Part shown: piece after piece, positions 12,803 to 25,164 of the stretch
How the letters are laid out: every line of letters begins with the position of its first letter
How positions within the stretch are numbered: the first letter of the stretch is position 1
Position numbers and translations under genes: made by a program
Source: Tetrahymena elliotti 4EA
Taxonomy: Eukaryota > Ciliophora > Oligohymenophorea > Hymenostomatida > Tetrahymenidae
Length of the DNA: 64,000 nucleotides
Assembly (NCBI GenBank): GCA_000231825.2
Contig: JH720324.1
Coordinates: forward strand, 414,535 to 478,534
Direction: 5' to 3'
The notes under the pieces: model-generated
Told to the model about the DNA's origin: nothing
The model's database searches: none
Seen by the model: the letters and a program-made list of their open reading frames with translations, nothing else

Positions 12803-15800
12803 ATGCTCAATCTTAAAGAAAAATATTTTTTGTTGCTTGAAGTAGAAAAAATAATTATGATTCTAATAAATTAATTTATTTTTACAAATTAAAAGTTTCT
12901 TAACTCAAAGCTATCAAACCACATATCACTATAAATTGTTAATAGGTAAAAAAAATAAATACAATTCATATTAATTATTGATAACAAACATATTAAAATT
13001 TTCATTAGTTTTTAATAAAACATTCAAATTTTTGTATCAAATTTTATTGTTTTTTGTCTTTTCATTTTCATCCTTAATTTACATAATTTATGGATTAAAT
13101 TCAAAGGAAAAAAAGATCAAAATAATGTCAAAAGAATAAGTTAAAATTTAACATGTTAGGCAAATCTCACAAATTAAATTTAAAATTTTAGATAAAGATA
13201 ATATAAACACAAATATTAAAGCTTTATTTTAACTTATCTAAGAAATCAACCAATTTTCCTAACTTGATATCATTTCAAAATTTAAAATCCAAAATAAAAT
13301 TTCTATTCTTTTTTATTTTTTTTAAAAATTAAAACTAAATTGCAAACGGTGTATCATTTGATGGGTTAGTTAAGTGTACTTAACTCTCAACTTTAATCCT
13401 CATTTTAATGTCAACCTAAATATTTTTAATCTTATTTAAAATAATATTCATTAAATTTGGAAGCAAAAATAATTTTTTTTACCCATTTTTTTAAAAATTA
13501 AAATTAATATTAATTAAAAACTTCTTTTTTAATTATTTTACATAAAAAAATGTATTAGAGACAATAAAATTAGTGACAAAAATGCAATAGATATTGGTTC
13601 TAGTTTAGCTTAATGCATTAATCTTTAAATTTTAAAATTAGACTTAAGGTAAAACATGATCATTTAATGATCTAGTTAATTTTATTTTGAAACAGAAATT
13701 TAAATCTGAAAATATTTAAAATCTTGACTCAAAATATTTAATTTTCTTTCTTTTTAAATCAATTAATATTTTTTTTCATAGCAATAATTAAATTGGTGAC
13801 CATGGTTTATCTGCCATAGCTTTTGGTTTAGCAAAGTGTGTTAATTTATCATACTTGATACTTAACTTCAAGTAACAATCATTATTTATTTAGAAATTTT
13901 TTACTTCTTCTTCTTCTTGTTCCTTTTTTATTTATTTATCGTATTTTCACATTTTTAGATTAAATGGGTTATATAATATTTTTTAAATATATTTAAAGTA
14001 AGAATAAGATCAGTGATTAAAGCTCGAAAGATGTAAGTATGTGTTTAGAAAAACTAAAGAATCTCTCTTTTTTGACCCTGGATTTAAGGTAAAAATAATT
14101 TTTTATTTAAAATACTTCACCAATTTATAAATTTTTGGAAAAGACAGATATTAAGAATGATTAATCTATGTAATCTCTAATTAATTTGAACTTTCTATTT
14201 CCCTTTACTATTTATTTATTTAATTTTCTTATTTAAAGATCAAATACTATTGGGAATGATGGTTGTTCAAATTTATGTCTTGGCTTAGAAAAATGCATTA
14301 ATTTGACTACTATAGCTCTTTATCTCTTGTAAAAAAATATTATTTTAAGATATTTTCATTTGTTTAATAAACTAACAAAATTTTTAAATGGTTTTATGAT
14401 TTAATCAAATAATATTTTCAAAAAGCAAAAATAAAATCTGCAATGAAGGATTATGTAATTTAGGTTAATGTTTAGCAAAATGTAGTAATCTCTCTCATTT
14501 GACTCTCTATCTTGTGTATAAATACAATTTATTTACATTGAAAAATAGTTTTAAAAAATTTAATATTTTTTCTATTTCACTAACCACTAAAATTGTTATT
14601 GATTTTTTTGTTTTGAATTCAATTAATTTGCTTATGGTTTTTTGATGATTTAGCTAATTATCATACATGTTTTATAAGTAAAAATAAAATTGGGGACTAA
14701 GGTGTTTCAAACTTGGCATTTAGTTTAGGTAAGTGCTCTAATCTGTCAGCTTTGACTCTTGAATTTAAGTAAAAAAGAAAATAGCTATTTTATTAATTCT
14801 CTTATTAGTTTTAGGAATAAAATAAAATTTTTGATTTTGGGAAATGTTAGAAAAAATATTTTAAAATTTATTAAAAGTAGAAATAAAATTGGTGATGATG
14901 GCTTAAGAGATTTAGGTTTAGGTTTGTAAGAATGCTACAAACTCTAAACTTTTTTGCTTAATTTGAGGTATCAATATTCTATTCTATTTCAAAGTTATTT
15001 TAAACTAATTTGTAAGTAAATGTGAATTTAAAAATAAATAAACAAGTAACATAAATATGTTTGTCTATTTATTTTACAATTAATTTGGTATATTTATTAG
15101 TATCTTCTACTTTTTTTGGCTACTTCATATATCTCTGAATTCCTTCTGTTAAATAATTTTTTTTTAATTATTAGAAAAAATAAAATGAAATATAATGGTG
15201 AAAAAATGTTTAACTCACTTTTAAATAAGTCTTCTAAAATATCAGATTTAACTTTGAATCTTAAGTATAAATAATTTAATTATTAAAGTATTTATTAATC
15301 TCATCGTTATTGGCTTATTCTATTTCACTTAAAATTTTTTTTGTATCTATATTTACTTAAAAATTTTTATTCTAAAGATTTATTTTTATTTTGTAAATAA
15401 TTTATTTTAACTTTTGTTAAATATTAAAAGTTAAACTCATATTAATATGTTTGGTGTGAAAAATTTAGGTTCTTGTCTATCTTAGTGTACTAATCTTTTG
15501 GTTTTAAAGCTTGATCTTAAGTAAACATATTATTTTTTAAAAACTTATTTAATTATTTCTAAATTTTTTTACTGAAATTTAATTTACATTTTTTTTTATT
15601 AACAATTTAAACTTAAATTTGAATCATAAAATAAAAATAGTAAGAATGGCATGTAATCTGATAAAGTAATAGAATTGGGGTTTTATCTATCTCAGTGTAC
15701 TAAATTTTCATAATTATCACTTGGACTTAAGTAAAATTAATTTAATTATTTTAAAAATATGTATCAGTTTTGTTTGATAAAATAATTAATTTATTCTTTT

Positions 15801-16289
15801 TCAAGAAAATGAAAATTATTTTAACTTAAAATAGCTGCTTTTCTTAAGATTTTTTATTTTGTTTTTAATAATTAGAATTATTTTTAAAAAATAATTTTTA
15901 ATTCCATTTATATGATTAAAGATACAATTTTATTGAAGATACTGCTGCATTCTAATTCTGTTTTGATTTATGTAAATGCACATACCTCTCAATTTTGATA
16001 CTAAATTTTAGGTAAAAACAAAATATTTAAATTAAAAATTAACTTGATATAATCTCATTTAAGTTGCTAGCTTTATTATATTTTTAGTTCATTAATATTA
16101 AACCTTTGCTTAATATTTTAATTTTATTTTGATAGATCTTTTCCTTTATTTTTTATTTATTGATATTAAATAAAAAATTATTTTTTAATTATTAAAAGCT
16201 ATAATAGAGTAAATCACCTTGGCCAATAAAAAATTAGATAAATAATTTATCGAATGAAGAGATTAATAAAAAAAGATATTTTTCTTTGA
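12803..16289 (+). CDS. Leucine-rich repeat protein with one repeat per exon
   Basis: A series of about 90-nt exons each encodes one ribonuclease-inhibitor-like LRR, such as NKISDKNAIDIGSSLAQC, NQIGDHGLSAIAFGLAKC and NKIGDQGVSNLAFSLGKC, each followed by NL..L.L.L. Exons seen: about 13345-13415, 13558-13648, 13782-13871, 14003-14088, 14239-14328, 14426-14513, 14679-14768, 14881-14967, 15175-15264, 15431-15520, 15641-15730, 15922-16011, and a terminal exon 16199-16289 ending ..RMKRLIKKDIFL before TGA. Introns fall after the second base of a codon (phase 2) and are about 75-210 nt. The first exon is proposed from ATG 12803 to the donor at 12956. The link through 13.2-13.35 kb needs a frame change in an A/T run, so the 5' structure is uncertain. 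LRR proteins of this kind are a large ciliate family; partners are unknown. Confidence 0.75.
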
Positions 16290-17350
16290 TAAAATTATGA
16301 GTTATTTATCTTTAAATTATTTTGAGTTTTTTACTTCTCGTTGTATCATTTTTTTTTTAATATTTGTATTTTGAGCGAAAAATAAAATTCTTTTTTATTC
16401 ATAAATAAGAAACTTTATGTTCAATATTTTAAGATTGATTAATATTGAAAAAGTTTTAATAAACTTAATTCCCATTTATATGATCTTATTTTACTGTTCT
16501 AATTTACATTCTTGATAAATATTTAAATTAAATTATTTATTACCTATTTTACATACTATTTAGATATAGGGCACATAATGGATCTAAAAATTTACTTTAT
16601 TGAAATATTACTATAATCTAGAATAATTGAAAGAATGGTTTTAAAATTTACAAAAAAAAATAAAGTTAATTTATCTGTTTTGAAACATAAAATATCAAAT
16701 ATTCACAAATTATTTGAAAATCTAAAATAAAATTATAGATAAATTTCAAATGATAACTTACATCTCATAGCATGATATGATGTCTCTTTCATTAAGGCTC
16801 CATAATCAGAACAATTTTATCTCCATGAGATAATAAATTTTAGTAATAAGTATATTATGAATGATTAAAGGCCTCACCCCAAGCTTAATATGATTATACA
16901 TTTGATTCTCTCAAGGTTGTCATCAATCATTAATGTTTTAGTTTTTTTAATGTAATGTAAAGTTATCAAGGAATAGAGTCATGAATAGTGTAGAAAATAA
17001 TTTCAGATTTTTTTTAATTTGAAACTAAATTCTTAACAATTTACTATTTATTTTTATATATATCTTGACTAAAATTATGATATCTATGCCAATAATTTTT
17101 TAATAAAATTTTCTTGGTTTCAAGAGATAAATAATTTTATAAATGACAAAAATTTTAAAAGAAAAGTATGAAATAGTTTTTATTATTAAATATTTTTATA
17201 TTATTTATTTAAAATATGTGTATGAATTAAAAAAAAAGGTTTCAACAATTTTAATTGAGCAAATTGATAAAATTTATAATTATTTTTTGATGATATTTCT
17301 AAATTCAGAATTTCAGCAAGATAGCAAGAAGGAAATTTGAATTTATTTCT
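16290..17350. other. Noncoding flank of the duplicated Cys-rich unit
   Basis: AT-rich DNA downstream of both the LRR gene and Cys-rich copy 2. From about 16500 it is the mirror-image equivalent of the 3' flank at 31.6-32.7 kb and a direct match to 38.3-39.3 kb. It contains the conserved module at 16781-16900. An open stretch at 17143-17340 belongs to this repeated flank and is not a gene. Confidence 0.6.
16781..16900 (-). repeat. Conserved noncoding module downstream of Cys-rich copy 2
   Basis: Contains ATTAAAGGCCTCACC followed by CAAGCTT, plus an AATTTTATCTCCATGAGATAATA block. The reverse complement is found at 32030-32160 and a direct match at 38660-38790. In each case it lies about 0.5 kb beyond the stop codon of a Cys-rich gene. 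It is less AT-rich than its surroundings. Confidence 0.6.
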
Positions 17351-17659
17351 TCAAGCCTGTAATAATTGCTATTGCTATTACTATTGTCTCTATCTAGTTC
17401 TCTATTATTGATTTTTTTTGCATAACTTAGGGCATATTATTATCAATCCTATAATAACTACTACCCCTACACCTATAAGAACATAACCATACCAAGGAAA
17501 TCCACCACTTCCACCTGAGCAGTATACTCCGCATGTAGTATCAGAACAGCAGCCATAACCATCTGGGCAAATGTATTAGAGATCACCTTTTTCACTGCAA
17601 ACTTCATAAGCCTGTGCAAATGAAAAAGCGACTAAGATAAAAATGAGTGTTTTAAACAT
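17351..17659 (-). CDS. Cys-rich mini membrane protein, copy 2 (102 residues)
   Basis: ATG 17657-17659 to TGA 17351-17353 on the minus strand, uninterrupted. Signal peptide MFKTLIFILVAFSFAQA; mature part YEVCSEKGDLQYICPDGYGC then CSDTTCGVYCSGGSGG; membrane helix in FPWYGYVLIGVGVVVIIGLI; then ICPKLCKKNQ and a basic, Gln-rich tail with seven consecutive Gln (encoded by CAA, TAG and TAA) ending LLQA. Eight family Cys lie in the short ectodomain. A compact ectodomain with a CC pair ahead of one helix recalls Shisa/VOPP1-type proteins, but I cannot show homology. It is the left member of a head-to-head pair with the membrane protein relic starting at 19697. Function is unknown; intact structure suggests it is expressed. 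Confidence 0.85.
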
Positions 17660-18000
17660 TGATTTTTATTTGTAATGAAGTTATTTAGATTATAAAAGTT
17701 TAATAGAATTAAGACAATGGTATTTAAAAAGTTTTTACCCTGACCAGAGATCTATAATAAATAATAATTAGTTTCATATTGAATAAAAATGTATTTAATT
17801 TAGTAATGATATGAAATAGATTAATCAAATGATCAAAAATACAACCGAATCAAAAATAATCAGAAAACTTTAATTAATCATTACTTATTTATTTAATTCT
17901 TATATCAAAATTTTTAATTAAGATCAGCAAAAGAGATAATAAAATATATATATAAATAGATAGATCGAATCTGATTAAAACAAAGCCAATTAAGAAATTA
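17660..18000 (-). promoter_or_regulatory. Conserved 5' flank of Cys-rich gene copy 2
   Basis: Matches the region upstream of copy 1 (12110-12500) nearly block for block, including GATCAAAAATACAACCGAATC and AATTAAGATCAGCAAAAGAG. It is part of the same segmental duplication that carries the LRR 5' end. Confidence 0.55.
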
Positions 18001-18279
18001 GAAAGATAAGTTATGAGTAATGAATGTATTATTTCTTTTTTTATTATTTTTCTTTTTTAATTAACAAAATATGCAAATTAAAAAAAATCAATGACTTAGC
18101 TCATAATTCTCTTTCAAAATATTGAAATTCTTAACTTTAAACATCCATTTATATCTAATATTTTTCTAATAATAGAAAATTAGTTTTTTGTAAATCTTTT
18201 ATACATTTTCAAATTTTTAATTTCAATCAAAAATAATTTATTAATAGTTTTAGGTAAGTATTTATTGATTTTCTAAAAA

Positions 18280-18960
18280 AATTTTAAAGAAAAACCTTTG
18301 ATTGGATTTGATTAAAAATAAATGGGGTATATTTCAGTTTTTATATTAATTCGAAGTAATTTATTTTTATCTTTTCAATTACTTAATAAATTTAGGAATT
18401 AAATATAATAAGAAAAAGTAAAATGTATAATCATAAAGAAAAATATTTTTTATTGCTTGAAGTAGATATAATTATTTAGATACTAATTAATTAAGTTTAT
18501 TTTTACAAATTAAAAGTTTCTTAACTCTGAGCTATCAAAGCACAAATCACTTTTAATTTTTCATTGGTAAAAAACCAAAATAAAATTAATATTAATTATT
18601 GATTAGATATAAAAATCTTAATTAAATATTTTAACTCAACTTTTTTTATCAAATTATTTTCTTTATTACACTATGAATTTCATTTGAATTTCAAATAAAT
18701 TTTTAAACTATTTCACAAATTAAATTGAAAATTTTAAATAAAGATAATTTAATTACTTATATTAATGCTTTATTTTATCTTATCTAAAAGAAATCTACAA
18801 ATTTTTACTAAAGTACTATCATTTTAAAATTTAAGATTCAAAATAATTTTTTTCTTCTTTTTATTTATTTTTAGTTTTTTTAAATTTATTGAAAGTTAAA
18901 ACTAAATTGTAATTGGTGTTTCAGACCTCTTTAATGGGTGAGTTAAGTGTACTTAACATA
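18280..18960 (+). pseudogene. Duplicated, decayed 5' end of the LRR gene
   Basis: This interval matches 12660-13400 of the LRR gene: the GAAAAACCTTTGATTG..TTTGATTAAAAATA block, the start-like region at 18423 (ATGTATAATCATAAAG...), the AAATTAAAAGTTTCTTAACTC block, and the first LRR exon (AACTAAATTGTAATTGGTGT...TTAAGTGTACTTAAC) at about 18900-18957. The exon 1 equivalent hits TGA after about 40 codons and the LRR exon is broken by TGA. The similarity stops at about 18957, where the sequence switches to the conserved upstream flank of the multi-pass membrane genes. This is a duplication breakpoint. Confidence 0.7.
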
Positions 18961-19696
18961 TTCTGGAGTAACCACATTTTTCTATCGTAATAATAATTGT
19001 TAAAACAAAAATAAAAAATGGATCAAACTTTAAATTTATTAATATATATATATTCCCAAATAATGAAAGATACTCAAGCAATATTTAGTGGATTTTATTC
19101 TATTTTATAATAAAAAGAAATTTTAAAGGTTCAATATTTAAAGTAAATGAATTTATTAATTTAAAATAGCAAATAATTGTAAAATTAGTTGTTTAAGATT
19201 ATGTTCATTTTTTCTTTTGATTTTCAGAGCTTTCTATTTTAATAAAATAAGATTCACCAAAATAGAATTTTCTGGTTTAGATGATAATTGTTTTTTAACA
19301 AAAATCTATTAGCAAAAATGGAAATTTTTATTTTATCTATGATAAAATTATTAAACTAGCTTCAAAGATGAATTAGATATAAATAACAATCAAGTTTACC
19401 AAGAGAGAAAACAGATAAATAATTATTACAATTATTTTCATATACTTGAAGTTAATAACTTTAAATATTATTTGAAATCTAGTGATTTGGATAAGTTAAG
19501 ATTATACTTTTGTTGACTTAAAGGTGATTGCTCAAAAAAATATTTAATTTGATTTACATAAATTACATGAAAATAATTAGATTGCATCACTTTTCTTTGA
19601 GTATTTGAGAAAATAAAGAAGACACTCGCTTGAATTAAATTTTGAATCTTTTTCAAAACTTAATAGTTATTTTTTTCATAAAAAATAAGTATTCTG
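18961..19696 (+). repeat. Conserved upstream flank of the multi-pass membrane gene family (copy 1)
   Basis: Begins with GTAACCACATTTTTCTATCGTAATAAT and continues through TTTAGTGGATTTTATTCTATTTT to the start region. The same DNA lies at 34.69-35.41, 41.1-42.57 (interrupted by a transposon relic) and partly 44.5-44.96 kb, and inverted at 29.14-29.36 kb. Open stretches on its minus strand (for example 19468-19656) are incidental. Confidence 0.65.
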
Positions 19697-21266
19697 AAGA
19701 ATAAATAAAGGATTTTCAATATTTCATTTTTAATATTTTTTTTAATTGATACAATTAACATTCTTGTATCAGTTTATTTGTTTCTTAGAGGAAACTAAGC
19801 ATATTTTATTACTTACTGGACACTTTTTGTTTTTGAAAAGTTGGCTTTGCTAATCTTGAATATCAGTAAAAACGGAAAAAAGACTAATATATGGTATGCT
19901 TGCTTAGATTTGCTGTAACTAAATTTTTTCCTATCATAAGATTGTTAAGATTTAGTAGTACTAAAGATTAATTTGCTCTTTAGACTTTTTGGAAGAGTTT
20001 ATCCTTTGTTAATTATTTAGTTAATATGATTTTTTGGCCTTGGATTAGTTTCATAGCTTAGCAATATTTACATCTCATTAGTAATCCTTGGCAATTTCTT
20101 CTTTTTGACAGTGTACTCTTTTTTATGTACCACTGTAAGCAAAATAGAAAACCTTTAGTCAATGAAACTTATTTATTTATCTATTATTAATCATGCTCTT
20201 ACTACTTAAGCTTGCCTTTGATTTTGTAATCTAGTGATATAAATGGAGTTAATGGTGGTATTTATTATACTGGAGTGATTATTATAAACATTTTGTACAA
20301 TCTAATTACTCTTGAGAGAGATTTTTACTATCAATAATCGAACTTATTTTATCTTATACTTGGTATTTTAATGAATTACCAGTTTTTACAAGATAATTAA
20401 TACTATGAATAAGATATTCAAAATAAAGCAGAAATCGAAAATCCTGTGGTTTTGTTTTATGTTAGTTAACCAGATTTTAAGATTTGCATTATTAATCTGG
20501 ATGAGTACTATTGTATTTTGAATTAATAACATTCCTCAATAAATTTAATATTTATTATCAATCTAATCTTTAGCATTATTTAGGGTTTGCCTTTTTTATC
20601 TCATTTTACCACAATTTCATATTTGTGATATTTAAGTGGAAATGGGTAATCATTACAAACTATGGTGAGTTAAACTTATTTGGTTAGAATCGTAATCCTA
20701 AGATTAAATGCTTAAGTATTTAGATAATCAAAATAAAGTGGCTCAAGTGTAAAAATTAAGCACAAAATAAATTAAATTTGTAAACAAGTGATATATAATG
20801 CACTCTCTGCTCTGAGTTTGATAGGTTATAATAAAATGAAAAACAATAAAATTAAGAGAGTTTTGATTGTATCTATGAGCAATTCTATTAATAACTATCT
20901 TAATATTTCAAGGAAGGGGTCAAAATTAATTTAGAAGATCGCTTTAATAGCACAATTTGTAGCTGCAATAAAGTGATGAAGCTGATGATTGAAGAACCTT
21001 ACATTTCAAATAATATCATTTAATAAAGTTAGAATTACTTCTTAAATAAGGTACCATTTATCATTAATGAAAGAATTTTAAGAGGATATTTATTCACTCC
21101 TTTCACAAATTATCTTTTCTAAACAATCTTCACAAATAAATCCAAGTTGGATGATTAATATTTTATCTTCATAGAATCCTTAGCTCTTAAGTTCATAGTT
21201 TATACAAAATTTATTAAAGATAATATGATAATTAATCCTTAACTAATAATAGATTTAGAGTATTGA
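19697..21266 (+). pseudogene. Multi-pass membrane protein, copy 1 (decayed)
   Basis: Closely related along its whole length to the intact genes at 35412 and 44962. The start codon has become AAG (19697-19699) by one base change. An in-frame TGA follows in the LIIQLI*FFGLGL region. A one-base deletion near 20195 and another near 20583 change frame, although the 3' end still reads NYLFQTIFTNKS...YFIFIESLALKFIVYTKFIKD and ends at TGA 21264-21266. It is the right partner of the head-to-head pair with Cys-rich copy 2. It should be regarded as non-functional. Confidence 0.85.
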
Positions 21267-22719
21267 AATATTTATAAAATTAAATGGGAATAAAAATAAG
21301 AATGTAAAACGTTTCTTCTTTCAATTTTATTAATACCAAATAATGCTTTTTTTGATGTTGCTACATAGTGAATTTGCTTCTGATTAATTTTGTTTAATTA
21401 GTAATAAAAGAAAGATAATTAAGGTACTATTTTGCACTTTACATAAAAATTTTGAGTAATCTAAATTAATAAGACCAATTCAATAAAGATTGAAAGGCTC
21501 TTTTCCAAAACATTATTTATTTATCAAAAATTTTAGAATATTCAATGTAAATTTAACATAAGAATAAGTAGAGGGCTTTGATTCGATATCTACTTTGTCT
21601 ACGCTAAATACTATTAACAAATAAAAAGTTTTAGTGGTTAAATTTTTTGGGATTTGTTAATAAATTTAGTAAATAAATTTTCATTGATTCAAATCAATAA
21701 ATGACTACAATAAATTCATTATAATCAATATCCTCTTTATTATGTCTTTTTAAATATTTCATTAATTTTTTGATTAATAATACAATTTTTTTATTGAAAT
21801 TACTTAATTTCTTTCATCTTTTTTATTTTAAAGTTCAAACATGAGTTAATTTGAATGATGATAAAAATTACTTTTTTACCCTGAATATTTAATCAAACTC
21901 TAAAGAGTTTATTTATTGAATTTAAATTGATTTTTTATTTTAATATTATTAAAATTATCTAAAATTAAAACATTTCTAAAATAAGAGAAAAAATGGGTAT
22001 GCAATCATTTTTGAAAAAAAGCTCAAATGAAAATATTAGTTTAATAAATTTATTTTTGTTTTCTCAAAAATAAAATAATTTTCAAAGTTTTTTATCAATA
22101 AAAGTTTTACATTTTTTGTTGGAAAAAATAAGGGTAATTATTCTTAATAATTTATTTCTTTCTTTCTTTAAATCTAACTAATTTATATTAATAAATTAAA
22201 TTAGAAAAAGAATTCAATAAAAGAATAAATTATGTAAAAATTCCAAAAACCATATAAATTTGAAAATAGATGAATATTTTTCTTTTATTTCTTTTATTCT
22301 TCTAATATTATAATAAATAATGATTTAGTAATTCGAAAAATAAATCTTATAAACTTATATTCTAATTTTGTAGAACATCCTAGCTTTTATATTACAGTTT
22401 AATTTTCATTCTTAATAATTACTTTTTTTAAATTATAGCATTTTTTAAATACTATTAAGACTTCAAAATCTGAAAAATTATATCTTCCTATGATAATTAA
22501 TAAAATACTTAACATATAAAATGTAAAAAAATGGATTTAGCAACTAAACTTTATTATTGAGAAAATTTGATAAATTTGTAATTATTATCTTATTTTTTGA
22601 TGATACTCAAAAAGTTAGAATCTACTAAATAAGCTAACATGAATGAATATCTTTTTAATCCTTAGTTTTAAAATATATTATTGCTAAGAGATATAAGAAT
22701 TGAATTTATTTCTTCAAGT
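21267..22719. other. Noncoding duplicated flanks
   Basis: 21.3-21.7 kb matches the 3' flank of the other multi-pass genes (37.0-37.4 and 46.55-46.95 kb; GAATTGGCTAC...TTTGTTTAATTAGTAA.AAAAGAAAGA). About 22.08-22.7 kb matches the 3' flank of the Cys-rich genes, with a truncated piece of the conserved module near 22460-22500. No gene is seen. Confidence 0.6.
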
Positions 22720-22998
22720 TCATAACAATTGCTCTTGTCTCCTTTTTCTATACTTTTTGCAACAAAAAATTAGGCATGCCACTAAAAAAGTAAGCCCCAC
22801 ACCTAATAAAACATAACCATACCAAGGAAATCCACTATCACTATCCCCATTTCCTGAGCAGTATAATCCACATAGAGTATCAGAACAGCAGTGATACCCT
22901 TCCTAGCAATAGTAATAAATATCACCTTTTACACTGCAAACTTCGTTAGCCTGAGCAAATGCAAAAGTAATTAAGATAAAAATGAGAGATTTAAGCAT
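22720..22998 (-). CDS. Cys-rich mini membrane protein, copy 3 (92 residues)
   Basis: ATG 22996-22998 to TGA 22720-22722. Signal peptide MLKSLIFILITFAFAQA; ectodomain NEVCSVKGDIYYYCQEGYHC then CSDTLCGLYCSGNGDSDSG; membrane helix FPWYGYVLLGVGLTFLVACL; then FCCKKYRKRRQEQLL. The Cys spacing matches the family, but the tail is short because the frame meets TGA before the Gln run. It has no multi-pass partner next to it; instead it faces the truncated copy at 24100 and copy 5 at 26655 across an inverted arrangement. Intact, function unknown. Confidence 0.85.
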
Positions 22999-23069
22999 TG
23001 TTTTCTATTTGCAATTAAATTATTTTGATTATAAAAATTAAATAGAATTCGAAGCATTTTTATTTAATC

Positions 23070-23670
23070 AAATACCCTCCCTGACCTGACCAGAATTAAT
23101 GTAAAATAATACTTGGATTTAAATTGAATAAATCTTATTTCATTTATTCCTAATCAAAAATAATTAGGGGGAGCATTAATTACTTTTATTAATCTTTTTT
23201 TTCTTTATTTCTTATATCCAGATTTTTAATTAAGATGAGTTATAAGAGGAAGTCAAATATTTGAAATTGATAAATCAAATCTTATTAAAGTAAACCCAAT
23301 TAAGAAATTAGAAAGATAAATCTGAGGAATGTTTAATATCTTATTACTTATTTATTTTTTTATTATTTCTATCAATTATTCAGCAAAATATCCTTCAGAA
23401 TTATAGTTAGTTATATAGAAAATTTAAGTCTTTAAATTAAAACAAATCAATTACTTTGTTCATAATTTTTGCTTTCAATTTGAAAGCATTGTTTGTTATT
23501 TAATTTGATTCCCTGACCAGAATTAATTTAAAATACTAGAATTTAAATTGAATAAATATTATTTCATTTATTCCTAATCGAATATAATTAGGGGATTACT
23601 TTAATTAATCTTTTTGATTTGCTTTATTATCTTATCCACATATTTAATTAAGATGAGTAATAACAGGCAA
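23070..23670. repeat. Direct duplication of the Cys-rich promoter block
   Basis: The block CCCTGACC...AGAATTAAT.TAAAATA...TTTAAATTGAATAAAT.TTATTTCATTTATTCCTAATC lies at about 23075-23170 and again at about 23510-23580, both followed by AATTAGGGG and TTAATTAAGATGAGT. The spacing is about 435 bp. The second copy faces no Cys-rich gene in the same orientation. Confidence 0.65.
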
Positions 23671-24099
23671 TCAAATATTTGATAAAATATAAATCCTTTA
23701 TTCTTTGTAAAATTTATAATTTCAATATCATAGATTATTAATAATTTTAGATTTGAGATAAGTCTTTCTATTAATATGTTTCATAAAAACAACAAATATT
23801 TTTTAAAACTTTATAATTTTGATATTTTAGGTTTAATTTTATTTTTTAATTAAGTAATTATGATTCTATTAGTTGAATGAAGAACCTGAGGCAGTTTTCT
23901 TAGTTATTTGGGATGTATATGGATCTTTTGATCAATCTTTTTCATATCTTTACTTAATAAAGTAGGCTTTTATTTAATTTAAATTTTATTACTATTTTAA
24001 ATTTAGTCCAATCAGGGCAAAAACTTGGATTAAATAAGATTATTTGTAATTATATTCAATTTTTTATAATCAAAATAACTTAATTACAAATAAAAATCA

Positions 24100-24290
24100 A
24101 TGTTTAAATCTCTCATTTTTCTCTTAATAGCTTTTTCATTTGCACATGCTTATGAAATTTGCAGTATTCAAGGTAATATATAATACTATTGCGAAGATGG
24201 GTATTGCTGTTGTTCTGATAATACATGCGGAAAATACTGCTCTTATCTCAGGAAGATACAATTTTTAAAATTATTAAATATTGATATGGA
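24100..24290 (+). pseudogene. Cys-rich mini membrane protein, copy 4 (truncated by internal deletion)
   Basis: ATG 24100 gives the signal peptide MFKSLIFLLIAFSFAHA and the ectodomain YEICSIQGNIQYYCEDGYCC then CSDNTCGKYC. After SYLRK the similarity to the family stops. The following DNA (GAGCTGTAATGCTATTAG..., from about 24285) is the sequence normally found about 0.6 kb downstream of the stop codon (compare 32135 next to copy 6). A deletion has therefore removed the membrane helix, tail and proximal 3' flank. The frame stays open in code-6 reading but encodes no membrane anchor. If translated it would give a secreted Cys-rich peptide with an unrelated tail. Confidence 0.75.
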
Positions 24291-24299
24291 GCTGTAATG

Positions 24300-25164
24300 C
24301 TATTAGAAATTAATTAAAATTTAAAATTTAATAATAATTAATTTATATAATATAAGAATTTGTGAATAAAAATCTTATTTTATTTAGTAAAGCAGATAAA
24401 AGCATTCTCATTTTTCTAAATTTATAAAATATGCAAGAATTTAAAATAAATATTTATTTTAGAATAGTAAAATAAAAGCTTAATGCTTTACAAAATTAGA
24501 ATACTTAAGAAGATTTATTTTTTTAATAATTAGACCATTAAATATCAAAATTTTAAGAATGAAAAAGATAAAAGAAAAATATTTTATTATTTTCAAATTT
24601 AAATGGATTTCTTAAGTTTTAAATATATAGTGAAGGAATTAATCACAGACACAATTTACCAAATCTAAAGCAAAATACATAATTAAAAATTTCTTTTAGC
24701 CAATTGATTCTTTTATTGAATTATTTTTAGATTTTAATTTATTAATATAAATTAGCTAGATTTAAAAAAGAAAGAAATTAATTATTAAGAATAATTACCC
24801 TTATTTTATAAAGACGGTATTACAGTTAAGATCTTTTTTAGTGGTTTTTAAACCAGTTTTTGCTATAATTTTTGAAAAATAAACGGTTTAGGTTTGAGAT
24901 TTTAAGGATGATAAAAAGTGGTCAGACCATTTTAACATGGTATTTTATAAATTTTAGTCTATAGAAATATGTTGTAATTAAAAAGTTAAGTATTTGACTT
25001 TACTATTGTGAATGAAAAAATTAAGCAATTTGATTAAATTATACTGGTTCTTTGGTTAATTATTTTACTATTCATCAACATATTTATTAACATCTTATTC
25101 TTTTTAAAATCCAAGCACACAAAAGTTAAAAAAATATAATAATAAGTAAATAAATATTAATAAT
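24300..25164. other. Cys-rich 3' flank, then probable transposon 5' end
   Basis: 24.29-24.81 kb matches 32.13-32.76 kb. The match ends after AATAATTACCCTTATTTTAT at about 24812. The following TAAAGACGGTATTACAG... has no counterpart in the other flanks and probably marks the left edge of the hAT-bearing insertion. No terminal inverted repeat was confirmed. Confidence 0.45.

Noticed and set aside
17143..17340. Open stretch of 65 codons, plus strand
   Set aside because: It lies in the duplicated 3' flank of Cys-rich copy 2; the corresponding DNA at 39.0 kb is not open in the same way, and the product is hydrophobic low-complexity sequence.
19468..19656. Open stretch of 62 codons, minus strand
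   Set aside because: Part of the repeated upstream flank of the multi-pass genes; the equivalent in other copies is broken.
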